Of a stretch of DNA of 64,000 nucleotides, positions 18,398 through 27,844 are shown piece by piece. Below the pieces are notes generated by a model. It saw nothing but the letters and a program-made list of their open reading frames with translations, searched no databases and was not told the origin of the DNA. A program made the position numbers and the translations under genes. The stretch's first letter is position 1. Each line of letters begins with the position of its first letter. This DNA is from Lysobacter soli (GTDB lineage: Bacteria > Pseudomonadota > Gammaproteobacteria > Xanthomonadales > Xanthomonadaceae): positions 62,001 to 126,000 of the forward strand of contig NZ_QTJR01000010.1 of assembly GCF_003382285.1 (NCBI RefSeq). Reading direction: 5' to 3'.

Positions 18398-20191
18398 ATG
18401 GAGATGCAACAGGTCCTGTTCCTCGTCATCCTCGCCGGTTCGCTGTACCTCTTCATAAGCGAACGCCTGCGCGTCGACGTGACGGCGATGCTCACGTTGC
18501 TGGCGATGGTGCTGGCGGGTGTGCTCGATGCGCGCGAGGCGTTGTCGGGCTTCGCGAGCGAGCCGGCGATCATCGTGGCGGCAGTGTTCATCATCTCCGG
18601 CGGACTGGCCGCGACGGGCATCACCGAACGCATCGGCCAGGCCGTGGAACGTGCGGCCGGTCGCACCGAAAGCCGGGCGATCGCGGTGGTGATGCTGGCG
18701 GTGGCGGCGCTGTCGTCGTTCACGCATCACGTGATGGTCACCGCGATGATGCTGCCGATCGTGACGCGGTTCGCACGTGCGCGCGGGATGTCGGCATCGC
18801 GATTGCTGATGCCGATGTCGTTCGCCGCCTCGCTCGGCACGACGCTGACGCTGGTGAGCGCGCCCGCGTTCCTGCTCGCCGACAACCTCATCGAACGCAC
18901 GGGCAGCGAAGGGTTGGGCATCTTCTCGATCACGCCGATTGGCCTGGCGCTGGTGGCGCTGGGCGTGGTTTACATGCTGGTTGCACGATGGCTGTTGCCC
19001 AAGCGCTTCGGCGCGCTGGGGGACGCGGGTTATTTCCGGCTGGATCGCTACCGCACCGAGCTGGTCGTCGGCGAAGGCCCGCGCTGGAACACGCGGCCGC
19101 TGTCGGACCTGCAGAAGGCGCTGGGCGACCGCTTCCGCCTGCTGAGCTGGACGCGCGACGGCCGCGTACGCGACGACCTGACGCCGGCCAGTCCGCTCAT
19201 CAACGGCGACATCCTGCGCGTGGAGGCCTCGGCCGACGCGCTGGCCTCGCTCCATGCGGATACGGGGCTCAGCCTGCAGGCGATTCGCCGCTATGGCGAA
19301 CTCGCCACCGGCGAGGGCGACGCGCAGCTGGTGCAGGCGGTGATCGCGCCGGGCTCGGAATTCATCGGGCGCACGTTGCGCGAGCTGGATTTCGCGCGGC
19401 GCTTCCACACCGTCATCGTCGGCTTGTGGCGCCGCGGCGAGGACGAATCGCCGCGCCTGGCCGAAACCCGCCTGCGTGAGGGCGACCTGCTGGTGCTGTG
19501 GGGCCGGCCGTCGCGCTTCGCCGAACTCGCCACGCACCACGGCTTCCTGATGCTGGTGCCGTTCGCGGGCGAGGCGCGCCGTCGCGTCCGCGCGCCGGTG
19601 GCGCTGGCGATCCTGGCGGCCACGGTGCTCGCCGCCGCGACAGAATGGCTGCCGGCACCGCTCGCGTTCCTGCTCGGTGCAGTGGCGATGGTCGCCTCGC
19701 GCTGCGTGGAGGTCGACCAGGCGTACCGCGAGGTCGACGTGCGCATCTTCGTGATGATCGCCGGCGTGATCCCGCTCGGTATCGCGATGGAGCAGACCGG
19801 CACGGCGCAGTGGCTCGCCTCGGGGCTGCTGCACGTGGTGTCGGGGTGGCCGCCGCTGGGCGTGCTGCTGGTGATGTTCGGCGTGGCGGCGTTGCTGACG
19901 CAGATCCTGTCGGACGCGGCGACGACGGTGCTGCTCGGGCCCATCGCGGTGGAGCTGGCGCAGTCGCTCGGCCTTCCGCCGACGCCGTTCGTGGTGTGTA
20001 CGGCGCTGGGCGCCGTGGCGTCGTTCCTCACGCCGATCGGGCACCACGGCAACCTGCTGATCCTCGGGCCGGGGCAGTACCGGTTCAACGATTTCCTGCG
20101 CATCGGCCTGCCGCTGACGGCGATGATCGCCTTCGTCAGCGCATGGATGTCGCGCTGGCTCTGGCTCGGCGGGCCGCTGTTGCCGGGCTGA
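18398..20191 (+). CDS. SLC13-family permease with two RCK_C domains
   Basis: 597 residues. About five to six membrane helices, then a soluble region of about 200 residues holding two TrkA-C (RCK_C)-like domains (FRLLSWTRDGRV ... and AQLVQAVIAPGSEFIGRTLR), then a second set of helices. The order CitMHS/ArsB-like transporter - TrkA_C - TrkA_C - transporter is typical of SLC13-type permeases related to sulfate or dicarboxylate carriers. LTPIGHHGNLLILGPGQY near the C-terminus is the repeat motif containing the substrate/Na+ site. ATG at 18398 is used; the frame begins upstream with non-membrane sequence. Substrate not predictable. Confidence 0.85.
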   Translation: MEMQQVLFLVILAGSLYLFISERLRVDVTAMLTLLAMVLAGVLDAREALSGFASEPAIIVAAVFIISGGLAATGITERIGQAVERAAGRTESRAIAVVMLAVAALSSFTHHVMVTAMMLPIVTRFARARGMSASRLLMPMSFAASLGTTLTLVSAPAFLLADNLIERTGSEGLGIFSITPIGLALVALGVVYMLVARWLLPKRFGALGDAGYFRLDRYRTELVVGEGPRWNTRPLSDLQKALGDRFRLLSWTRDGRVRDDLTPASPLINGDILRVEASADALASLHADTGLSLQAIRRYGELATGEGDAQLVQAVIAPGSEFIGRTLRELDFARRFHTVIVGLWRRGEDESPRLAETRLREGDLLVLWGRPSRFAELATHHGFLMLVPFAGEARRRVRAPVALAILAATVLAAATEWLPAPLAFLLGAVAMVASRCVEVDQAYREVDVRIFVMIAGVIPLGIAMEQTGTAQWLASGLLHVVSGWPPLGVLLVMFGVAALLTQILSDAATTVLLGPIAVELAQSLGLPPTPFVVCTALGAVASFLTPIGHHGNLLILGPGQYRFNDFLRIGLPLTAMIAFVSAWMSRWLWLGGPLLPG

Positions 20192-20206
20192 TCGCAGCCG
20201 GTTCGA

Positions 20207-21295
20207 TCAGAACAGCTCGCCCTGCGGCGACGGTTTGCGCGGCGGAACGAACTGGCTGGTGTCGAGGGCCGGCATCGAGCCGAAGCCCAGCCGCGCGTGC
20301 GCCTTGCGGAAGCGTTGCGCGATCAGCTGCGCGAACGGCCCTTCGCCACGCATGCGCGTACCGAAGGCGCTGTCGTAATCCTTGCCGCCACGCATCTGCT
20401 GGATGAGGCTCATCACGTGCTCGGCGCGATCGGGATAGTGCAGCTGCAGCCACTCGCGCCACACCTGCTTGAGTTCATGCGGCAGGCGGAGCAGCACGTA
20501 GCCGGCCGACGTCGCGCCGTGATCGCGGCAGGCTTCGAGGATGTGCTCGATCTCGCGGTCGTTGATCATCGGAATGACCGGCGCGACCATCACGCCCACG
20601 GGAATGCCGGCATCGACGAGCGTGCGGATCGCCTTCAGGCGCGCATGCGGCGCCGATGCGCGGGGTTCCATGCGCGCGGACAGGCGGTTGTCGAGCGAAG
20701 TCACCGAGAACGCGACGCTTGCCAAGCCGCGTTTGGCGAGCGGCGCGATGAGGTCGATGTCGCGCACGACGCCGGCGTTCTTGGTGATGATGCTGAACGG
20801 ATGCGAGCACGCGCCGAGCACTTCGATCACCGAACGCGTCACGCGGTAGCGGCGTTCGATCGGCTGGTACGAGTCGGTGTTGATGCCCAGCGCGAGCGGT
20901 ACGCACTGATAGGACGGCCGCGCGAGTTCGTTCTGCAGCAGTTCGGCCGCGTTGGTCTTGGCGAACAGGCGCGTTTCGAAATCCAGCCCCGGCGAGAGAT
21001 CGAGGTAGGCGTGCGACGGCCGGGCGAAGCAGTAGACGCAGCCGTGTTCGCACCCGCGATACGGATTGACCGACGCGCTGTGGCCGACGTCGGGCGAGTC
21101 GTTGCGGCTGACGATGCTGCGGGCGCGCTCCTCGGTGACGCGGGTCTGCGGGCCGGGCGCGTCGGCGAGGTCTTCGTAGACCGAACCCCAGCCGTCGTCC
21201 TCGCCCTGCGCGACCGTCACCGCGTAGCGGCCGTCGACGTACGAGGCCGCACCTCGACCCTTGATCGGTGCCTGGGCTTTGCGGGCGTCATCCAT
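20207..21295 (-). CDS. Radical SAM protein, PA0069/SplB-like family
   Basis: 362 residues. The [4Fe-4S] motif is CEHGCVYC (C-x3-C-x2-C) near residue 75, preceded by SVNPYRGC, the hallmark of the PA0069 family of DNA-repair-photolyase-like radical SAM proteins. LGINTDSYQPIERRYRVTRS and ITKNAGVVRDIDLIAPLAKR follow. The biochemical role is not established; the similarity to spore photolyase-type enzymes has led to the repair label. I start at 21295 (MDDARKAQAPIKGRG); the longer frame to 21412 overlaps the divergent cls gene. Confidence 0.85.
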   Translation of the reverse strand: MDDARKAQAPIKGRGAASYVDGRYAVTVAQGEDDGWGSVYEDLADAPGPQTRVTEERARSIVSRNDSPDVGHSASVNPYRGCEHGCVYCFARPSHAYLDLSPGLDFETRLFAKTNAAELLQNELARPSYQCVPLALGINTDSYQPIERRYRVTRSVIEVLGACSHPFSIITKNAGVVRDIDLIAPLAKRGLASVAFSVTSLDNRLSARMEPRASAPHARLKAIRTLVDAGIPVGVMVAPVIPMINDREIEHILEACRDHGATSAGYVLLRLPHELKQVWREWLQLHYPDRAEHVMSLIQQMRGGKDYDSAFGTRMRGEGPFAQLIAQRFRKAHARLGFGSMPALDTSQFVPPRKPSPQGELF

Positions 21296-21401
21296 CGGCC
21301 TTAGCCTACGCGCGGCCCGTCGCAGCCCGTGAGACGGACGGCCGCGACGCGGCGACGACGCGACGCACGGCAGGCTGAATACCGGAGGAGACCCGCCCTG
21401 C

Positions 21402-22838
21402 ATGCTCGACATCCTGCGTAGCGCCTGGAGCGCGTTCGCCTCGATCCCGAACCTGGGGCTGTACCTCGTCCTCGGCTGGCTGACCTACGTGGTATGGCTC
21501 GGGCTGTGGATCGTGCTCCAGAAGCGCGAGCCGGTGGCGACGCTGAGCTGGCTGATCAGCCTGGCGGCACTGCCGTACATCGGCTTCCTCATCTATTTCT
21601 TCTTCGGCCCGCAGCGGATCCGCCGCCAGCGCCTGCGCCGCGTGCGCGCCCGCGCGACCTTGCCGCCGCCGCCCGAAGGCCTGGTGCCCACGCCGGACGC
21701 GATCGAGCTGGCGCGGCTGGCGCAATCCACGACCGGCCTGCCGCCGATCACTGCCACGCGCGTGGATTTGCTGATCGACGGCTCGGCCAAGTACGTCGCG
21801 CTGCTGGAGGCGATCGCGAGCGCGCGCGACCACATCCACCTGGAGTACTACATCTACCTGCCCGATCGCACCGGTACCGCGCTGCGCGATGCGCTGGTCG
21901 AGCGCGCCCGCGCCGGCGTGCAGGTGCGGCTGCTGCTCGACGCGGTGGGGTCGGGACGCACCAAGCGCAAGTTCCTCCAGCCGCTGGTGGAGGCGGGCGC
22001 GGAAGTCGCGTGGTTCCATCCGATGAAGCTGCAGTGGTTCTGGAAGCGGCCCTGGCTGAACCTGCGCACGCACCGGAAAATCGTCGTGATCGATGGCGAG
22101 ATCGGCTTCACCGGCGGCATCAACATCACCGACGAGGAAGACGAGCGCCTGCGCGAGGACGCGTATCGCGACCTGCACCTGCGACTGGAAGGCGACATCG
22201 TCCGCGAGCTGCAGCTGGTCTTCATCGAGGACTGGGCGTACGCGACGGGCGAGCCGCCGCTGCGCGTGCATCATCCAGCGCCGCGTCGGGGGACGATTTC
22301 GGCGCAGGTGCTGGTGTCGGGGCCGGACTCCTCGTGGGAGGCGATCCACCGCGTGCACGTCGCGGCGATCCACTCCGCGCAGCGTCGCGTGTGGCTGGTG
22401 ACGCCGTACTTCGTGCCCGGCGAGGCGGCGCGCATGGCGCTGACCTCGGCGGCGCTGGGCGGGCTCGACGTGCGACTGCTGGTGCCCAAGGTCTGCGACA
22501 GCCGGCTGGTGACGCTCGCCGCCCGGTCGTACTTCGACGAGCTGCTCGAAGCCGGCGTCAAGGTGCACGAGTACGGCCCGCGGATGCTGCACAGCAAGGC
22601 GCTGCTGTGCGACGACGACCTGGCGATCGTCGGCAGCGCGAATTTCGATCACCGCAGCTTCCGGCTCAACTTCGAGGTCTCGGTGTTGTTCCGCGACAAG
22701 GCGCTAGCTGCCGAGCTGGAGTCGCTCATCCAGGGCGAGTGCAATCTCGCGCCACGTGTCCGGGAGGATCGAGCGCAGCCGCTGTGGCGCACGCGGCTGC
22801 CGGAAGGGCTCGCGCGGCTGGTCTCGCCGTTGCTGTGA
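21402..22838 (+). CDS. cls: Cardiolipin synthase
   Basis: 478 residues. Condenses phosphatidylglycerol molecules to cardiolipin at the inner membrane. Two N-terminal membrane helices (about 15-38 and 45-65, PLDNc-type lead) precede two phospholipase D motifs: HRKIVVIDGEIGFTGG near residue 223 and HSKALLCDDDLAIVGSAN near residue 398, both with the H-x-K-x4-D core. Length equals the ClsA class. A GGAGGA ribosome-binding site lies just before the ATG. Divergent from the radical SAM gene. Confidence 0.95.
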   Translation: MLDILRSAWSAFASIPNLGLYLVLGWLTYVVWLGLWIVLQKREPVATLSWLISLAALPYIGFLIYFFFGPQRIRRQRLRRVRARATLPPPPEGLVPTPDAIELARLAQSTTGLPPITATRVDLLIDGSAKYVALLEAIASARDHIHLEYYIYLPDRTGTALRDALVERARAGVQVRLLLDAVGSGRTKRKFLQPLVEAGAEVAWFHPMKLQWFWKRPWLNLRTHRKIVVIDGEIGFTGGINITDEEDERLREDAYRDLHLRLEGDIVRELQLVFIEDWAYATGEPPLRVHHPAPRRGTISAQVLVSGPDSSWEAIHRVHVAAIHSAQRRVWLVTPYFVPGEAARMALTSAALGGLDVRLLVPKVCDSRLVTLAARSYFDELLEAGVKVHEYGPRMLHSKALLCDDDLAIVGSANFDHRSFRLNFEVSVLFRDKALAAELESLIQGECNLAPRVREDRAQPLWRTRLPEGLARLVSPLL

Positions 22839-22949
22839 CGGCCGCCGCGCTTCGCTGACGGGCGGTCACGCGAGCCCGGCAATCGGGCGATTCCCTCGGA
22901 AATCGCGCGCTACACTGCCGGCGCATCGCACCCTCTCACGGAGCTTCCC

Positions 22950-23213
22950 ATGCACTGGCTGTACCTCCTGCTCGCACTGGTCGCCTTGGCGATCGCGTTC
23001 AAGACGACGTCGGTGGCGGTCCTGATGGTGTGCCTGCTTGCGGCGCTCGGTTTCGGGCTGGCATGGGTGCTCAAGCTGCTGGCCGCGCGAGTCGACAGCC
23101 AGACGCGTGACTCGACGCTGATCCTGGATCCGGCCGAGCTGCGCCGTCTGCGCGAGCAGGCCGAAGCGCGCCGCGCCGCCGCGGGCAATCCGCCGGCGCC
23201 GCCGGCCGCCTGA
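22950..23213 (+). CDS. Small membrane protein of unknown function
   Basis: 87 residues: two closely spaced hydrophobic segments (about 2-20 and 24-46), then a charged stretch ending in an Ala/Pro-rich tail (PAELRRLREQAEARRAAAGN). The cytoplasmic tail could form a short helix. A cacgga ribosome-binding site and a TACACT hexamer about 35 bases upstream support expression. I do not recognise the family. Confidence 0.65.
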   Translation: MHWLYLLLALVALAIAFKTTSVAVLMVCLLAALGFGLAWVLKLLAARVDSQTRDSTLILDPAELRRLREQAEARRAAAGNPPAPPAA

Positions 23214-23374
23214 GCGGCGAACCTCCGCAAGCCGCTGGCTCACGCCCGCTGCGCTAGTATCGGCGCGCCGGGCCGCGGGCTCCGCCTGCCGGTCTGGCCG
23301 GATGCGGTGGGCGCTGCCGTCCCATCGCCAACATGCGCCGGCTCGCGCCGTCGATCGCCATCGTGGAGATCGCC

Positions 23375-23836
23375 ATGAAAGCTTTCGGCCTTCCGCTCCT
23401 GTCCCTCTGCCTCCTCGCCGGTCCCTGCGTTGCCGGCCAGGATTCGCCCGGACCCACGCCCGTTTCGAACGCCACCGGCTGCGGCCGCATCAGCATCTTC
23501 GACGTCGCGCCGCGTAGCCAGGACCTGTATCGCGCGCGCCTGATGAACCTCGACGGCCAGCTTCCCGGCCCCGCAGGTGCGAAGAGCTTTCGCGTAACGC
23601 CCGGCCGGCATGTCTTGCAGGTCGCCGAACTGATCGATCCGGAACAGTTCAACGACGTGCAGCGGCGCCAGCGCGACATGCGTGCCAATCCGTACAAGGA
23701 TCTGGTGGTCGACGTGCAACCGAACACGACCTATCTTCTGGGCGCGCGGCTCGTCGAGGCGCGTCGCAACTACATCACCGACGGCTCCTACTGGGAGCCG
23801 GTCATCTATCAGCAGAACTCCGAGAAGTGCCAGTGA
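23375..23836 (+). CDS. Secreted protein of unknown function
   Basis: 153 residues with a signal peptide ([20 protein letters not shown], likely cut before GQDS). The mature part is a small beta-rich domain with [20 protein letters not shown] and [17 protein letters not shown], the layout of periplasmic proteins with an immunoglobulin-like or PEGA-like fold. Two cysteines in the mature part (GCGR near the N-terminus and the penultimate KCQ) could pair. GGAG precedes the ATG. Function unknown. Confidence 0.7.
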   Translation: MKAFGLPLLSLCLLAGPCVAGQDSPGPTPVSNATGCGRISIFDVAPRSQDLYRARLMNLDGQLPGPAGAKSFRVTPGRHVLQVAELIDPEQFNDVQRRQRDMRANPYKDLVVDVQPNTTYLLGARLVEARRNYITDGSYWEPVIYQQNSEKCQ

Positions 23837-23879
23837 TCCAAGCGTGGAGCTTCGCGACGTCGACGCAGGACGTCGCGCG

Positions 23880-24650
23880 ATGACCGTACTGAGCGTCAAC
23901 GTCAACAAGATCGCCGTGCTGCGCAATTCGCGCGGCGGCTCCGAACCCGATGTGGTGCGCGCCGCGCGCGCGTGCCTGGATGCCGGAGCCCACGGCATCA
24001 CCGTGCATCCGCGCCCGGATGCGCGGCACATCCGTGCCGACGACGTGTATGCGCTGGCCGAGCTCACGCGCGAACGTGGCGTGGAGTTCAACCTCGAAGG
24101 CAATCCATTCGCACCGCCGCGCGCCGGCTATCCCGGGTTCTTCGCGCTATGCGACGCTGTGCGTCCGGCGCAGGCGACGCTGGTGCCTGACAGCGACGCG
24201 CAGCTCACGTCCGATCACGGTTTCGATTTCGTGCGCGATGCCGATTCGCTGCGTCCGCACGTCGATGCGCTGAAAGGCATCGGCTGCCGAGTCAGCCTGT
24301 TCGCCGATGCGCACACGCAGGGCGGTCGCGCGGGCATCGCACATGCCGCCGACGTCGGCGCCGACCGGGTCGAGCTTTACACCGGGCCGTGGGCGGAGGC
24401 GTTCGCGAGCGGGGCGAGCGAAGCGATGGCGGCGCAGTTCGCCGAAGCCGCCAGGCGCGCGCAGGACGCCGGCCTCGGCGTCAACGCGGGACACGATCTG
24501 AGTCAGGAAAACCTCGGCGCCTTCCTGCGCGCCGTGCCAGGCGTACTTGAGGTGTCGATCGGCCATGCGCTCATCGGTGAGGCGCTGTACGACGGCCTGG
24601 ATGCCACCGTGCGTGGGTATCTCGCCCTGCTGGGTGAGGAGCGGGGCTGA
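23880..24650 (+). CDS. pdxJ: Pyridoxine 5'-phosphate synthase
   Basis: 256 residues. Condenses 3-amino-2-oxopropyl phosphate with deoxyxylulose 5-phosphate in DXP-dependent vitamin B6 synthesis. Family motifs: [20 protein letters not shown] at the N-terminus, [14 protein letters not shown] with active-site His, [33 protein letters not shown] and VNAGHDL. The position beside the tonB-exbBD cluster is conserved in Xanthomonas. The end is separated from the convergent exbD by a strong hairpin at 24669. Confidence 0.95.
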   Translation: MTVLSVNVNKIAVLRNSRGGSEPDVVRAARACLDAGAHGITVHPRPDARHIRADDVYALAELTRERGVEFNLEGNPFAPPRAGYPGFFALCDAVRPAQATLVPDSDAQLTSDHGFDFVRDADSLRPHVDALKGIGCRVSLFADAHTQGGRAGIAHAADVGADRVELYTGPWAEAFASGASEAMAAQFAEAARRAQDAGLGVNAGHDLSQENLGAFLRAVPGVLEVSIGHALIGEALYDGLDATVRGYLALLGEERG

Positions 24651-24668
24651 GGCACTGTTCCAGGAGTG

Positions 24669-24693
24669 GGCGCCCGCCGTGCGGGCGGGCGCC
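24669..24693. terminator. Strong GC hairpin between convergent pdxJ and exbD
   Basis: Perfect 10-base-pair stem GGCGCCCGCC / GGCGGGCGCC with a five-base loop, 18 bases after the pdxJ stop and 11 before the exbD stop. There is no clear U-tract on either side. Probably a bidirectional stop or barrier. Confidence 0.5.
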
Positions 24694-24704
24694 GGTTCGA
24701 CGCT

Positions 24705-25124
24705 TTACTCCCAGGCGATATCGCGGACGCCATTGCGCTGGGCTTCGGCCAGCGTCCACGCGAAGTCCTGATAGTCCGCATCCGCGTTCGCGGTGATCTG
24801 GACGACGGTACGGGGATCGGCCTGCATCAGATCGCGCAGCGCCTGCGGCAAGGCCGCGCGGTCGAGTGCGACGCCATCAAGCTGGAAGTGGCCGTTCGCA
24901 TCGACTTTCAACGCCACACGTCGCGGCGGTTCTTTCCGCTGTGTGGTCTCGATGTTCTGCGGCAATCGCAGGTCGATCTTGCTGGCCACCATCGGCGTGG
25001 CGACCATGAAGATCACGAGCAGCACCAGCATGACGTCGACCAGCGGCGTGATGTTCATCTGCGCGACCTCGGTGTGGCCGCTGCGGGACGACGAAGGGGA
25101 ATCGCGGAAAACGGAAGCAGCCAT
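24705..25124 (-). CDS. exbD: ExbD/TolR-family biopolymer transport protein (third copy)
   Basis: 139 residues. Single membrane helix with the channel aspartate in [19 protein letters not shown] (Asp near residue 30), then a periplasmic domain. It works with ExbB in the proton-driven motor that energises TonB. It differs from the other two copies by a longer Ser-rich N-terminus and by RKEPPRRVALKVDANGHFQL. A transcription terminator (25243-25276) separates it from the upstream exbD, so it may have its own promoter in the 170-base gap. Partner specificity is unknown. Confidence 0.9.
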   Translation of the reverse strand: MAASVFRDSPSSSRSGHTEVAQMNITPLVDVMLVLLVIFMVATPMVASKIDLRLPQNIETTQRKEPPRRVALKVDANGHFQLDGVALDRAALPQALRDLMQADPRTVVQITANADADYQDFAWTLAEAQRNGVRDIAWE

Positions 25125-25242
25125 CGCGCAACCTCCATGGGCCCCATGCCCGGTTCCACGCTAAACCCGGCGGGGCGGCGGCTGCAAGTCGCACGAAGGT
25201 TGTAGGGAGGGGCAGGGTGACGCGCCTGGGCGTCTCGAGCGC

Positions 25243-25276
25243 ACAAAAGAAAACGCCGCCCGGAGGCGGCGTTTTC
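25243..25276 (-). terminator. Rho-independent terminator after exbD2
   Basis: On the minus strand: AACGCCGCC, loop tccg, GGCGGCGTT followed by TTCTTTT. Nine-base-pair stem plus U-rich tail, 22 bases past the exbD stop. It should end the tonB-exbB-exbD-exbD transcript. Confidence 0.85.
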
Positions 25277-25294
25277 CCGACAGGTAAGCGTCAA

Positions 25295-25708
25295 TCAGTT
25301 CTGGACGAAGCCAATCTTTTCCATATTGGCGTTCTTCGCATGCGCCAGCACCTTCGCCAGGATGCCGTAATCGGCGTCCGGGCTGGTATCGATCTCGAGC
25401 ATGGGCTGATTGCTCGGGTCGCGCTGGACCTCCGCCTTCATCATGTCTTGGATCGCGGTGATGGGCTGCGGAGCGTCGTTCCAGAACACCTGACCGGACG
25501 CGTCGATACGCAGCCTGATCGGCGGCGGCGGTTCGCGCGTTTGCGGCGGCGGGTTCAGCGACTTCTGCGGCAGGTTAACGTCGATCGGATACGTCAGCGG
25601 AGGCGCCGTCACCATGAAGATGATCAGCAACACCAACATCACGTCCACGAGGGGCGTGACGTTCATGTCCGACATCGGACCGCCACCGGATTTCGATGCA
25701 AATGCCAT
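25295..25708 (-). CDS. exbD: ExbD/TolR-family biopolymer transport protein (second copy)
   Basis: 137 residues. Membrane helix with channel Asp in [19 protein letters not shown], then a proline-rich linker ([15 protein letters not shown]) into the periplasmic domain. Fifteen bases separate it from the upstream exbD, so they are co-transcribed. In Xanthomonas campestris the equivalent exbD2 is reported as dispensable for iron uptake but needed in plant interaction; whether that holds here is inference. Confidence 0.92.
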   Translation of the reverse strand: MAFASKSGGGPMSDMNVTPLVDVMLVLLIIFMVTAPPLTYPIDVNLPQKSLNPPPQTREPPPPIRLRIDASGQVFWNDAPQPITAIQDMMKAEVQRDPSNQPMLEIDTSPDADYGILAKVLAHAKNANMEKIGFVQN

Positions 25709-25723
25709 TACTGGATCTCCGGA

Positions 25724-26143
25724 TCAGCGAGGTTCTTTGAGCGCCATGAAGCCGACCTTGCGCATGCCCTGGGCCTGCGCAATCTGCACCACTTCGGACA
25801 CGATGCGGTACTTGGTCGTCTTGTCGCCGCGGACGTTGATTTCCGGCTGCGGCGTCTTCTGAGCTTCGATCGACAGACGGCTCTCGAGCAGATCCTTCGT
25901 CACCGGCTCGTCGTTCCAGTAAAGGTTGCCGTTGTCTTCCACCGTGATGCTGATCGGCGGAACCGGCGGAGCCTCACTGTCACGCTTGTCCAGATTCGCT
26001 TCCGGAAGATCGACCTGGACCTTATGCGACATCAGGGGCGCGGTGATCATGAAGATGATGAGCAGAACCAGCATCACGTCCACGAGGGGCGTGACGTTGA
26101 TCTCGGCCATCGGGCCGCCGCTATCGCCAGTACTGAAGGCCAT
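25724..26143 (-). CDS. exbD: ExbD biopolymer transport protein (first copy)
   Basis: 139 residues. Channel Asp in [20 protein letters not shown], then the periplasmic region DKRDSEAPPVPPISITVEDN and NVRGDKTTKYRIVSEVV. It follows exbB by 49 bases and is the usual ExbB partner in the proton motor that drives TonB. The opening GDSGGPMAE and the second copy's KSGGGPMSD point to a tandem duplication. Confidence 0.94.
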   Translation of the reverse strand: MAFSTGDSGGPMAEINVTPLVDVMLVLLIIFMITAPLMSHKVQVDLPEANLDKRDSEAPPVPPISITVEDNGNLYWNDEPVTKDLLESRLSIEAQKTPQPEINVRGDKTTKYRIVSEVVQIAQAQGMRKVGFMALKEPR

Positions 26144-26192
26144 TACGAAACTCCAACCTGCTGCAAGAGGGTGTCGTTGTTACAACGCGTTC

Positions 26193-26945
26193 TTAGCGCT
26201 TCGCGCCCACTTCGCCGACGCGCGAGCCGGTGGCGAAGAAGTCGTGCAGATCGTGCGCGAACGTATCGAACTTGTTGTTGGTGACGCGGTTGAGGCGGGT
26301 GAAGAAGTTGTACGCCAGCACCGCGGGGATCGCGACGAACAGACCGATGGCGGTCATGATCAGCGCTTCGCCCACCGGACCTGCGACGGCGTCGATCGAC
26401 GCCTGGCCGGTCGCGCTGATGCGGATCAGGGCGTGGTAGATGCCCCACACGGTACCGAGCAGACCGACGAACGGAGCGGTCGAACCCACGGTGGCGAGCA
26501 CGGTCAGGCCGGCCTCCAGCTTCGAGGACTCGCGGGTCACGCCCTGGCGCAGCGCACGGTCAACGAACTCCGAGCGGTTCAGCGACTCGACCAGGCGCGA
26601 ACCTTCGTGGCGCTGGTGGTGGGCAGCCGCCTGGGCGGCGTCGAGGGCGATCTTCGAGAACGGCTCGAAACGGCCCTGCTCTTCCATGAAACGGATGGCG
26701 TCCTGCGCGTTCGGGGTTTCCCAGAACGTGGAGACGACGCGATCCGAACTGGCGCGCAGGCGCAGGTTCTTCACGAAGTTCACGACGATCCAGTAGATCG
26801 ACAGGATCGACATGATCGCCAGAGTGATGAAGACGACCCAGCCGACGAAGTCGAAGTTCTGCAACAGATGCGCGAAGCTCATCTGCTGAAGTGCCTGGGC
26901 GTTGGAGCCTCCAGCAGTCGCAGCGGTGGTGGTTTCCTGCAGCAT
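26193..26945 (-). CDS. exbB: ExbB biopolymer transport protein (MotA/TolQ/ExbB proton channel)
   Basis: 250 residues. Three membrane helices at about 32-55, 140-165 and 185-208. The proton-channel signature is GLTVLATVGSTAPFVGLLGT VWGIYHAL followed by GEALIMTAIGLFVAIPAVLA. The N-terminus begins directly with a short Thr/Ala-rich lead before helix 1, without the long signal peptide of Pseudomonas ExbB. Second gene of the tonB-exbB-exbD operon, 73 bases after tonB. Confidence 0.95.
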   Translation of the reverse strand: MLQETTTAATAGGSNAQALQQMSFAHLLQNFDFVGWVVFITLAIMSILSIYWIVVNFVKNLRLRASSDRVVSTFWETPNAQDAIRFMEEQGRFEPFSKIALDAAQAAAHHQRHEGSRLVESLNRSEFVDRALRQGVTRESSKLEAGLTVLATVGSTAPFVGLLGTVWGIYHALIRISATGQASIDAVAGPVGEALIMTAIGLFVAIPAVLAYNFFTRLNRVTNNKFDTFAHDLHDFFATGSRVGEVGAKR

Positions 26946-27018
26946 GACGCTTACCTTTGAAATGTCGTGGAAAAGGAGTGTGTTGCGGGTTTGGTGCTAA
27001 CGAATCCCGTGACCCCGA

Positions 27019-27693
<675 letters not shown>

Positions 27694-27785
27694 GCGCCGT
27701 AGCTCGGGAGGTAATTCCGGACGCCAGGGCGCCTCGGGCCGTCAGATACGATTCCCGCGGCCCATGTCGAGTCGCGGGAACCTCC

Positions 27786-27822
27786 TAGCATATACCAATT
27801 CGCGTCCGTGTAATCACACAAA
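27786..27822 (-). promoter_or_regulatory. Candidate tonB promoter
   Basis: The only A+T-rich stretch upstream of tonB. On the minus strand a TATGCT hexamer (27787-27792) is preceded by TTACAC about 15 bases upstream and by TTGTGT further out. The spacing is shorter than ideal, so the exact elements are uncertain. No clear Fur box was seen. Confidence 0.35.
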
Positions 27823-27844
27823 TCGGTAGATTCGCTTTGCCGAA

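Noticed and set aside
18721-18745. CACGTG palindrome tcacgcatcacgtgatggtc as a fourth parS
   Set aside because: Outside the CACGTG core it does not match GTTnC/GnAAC.
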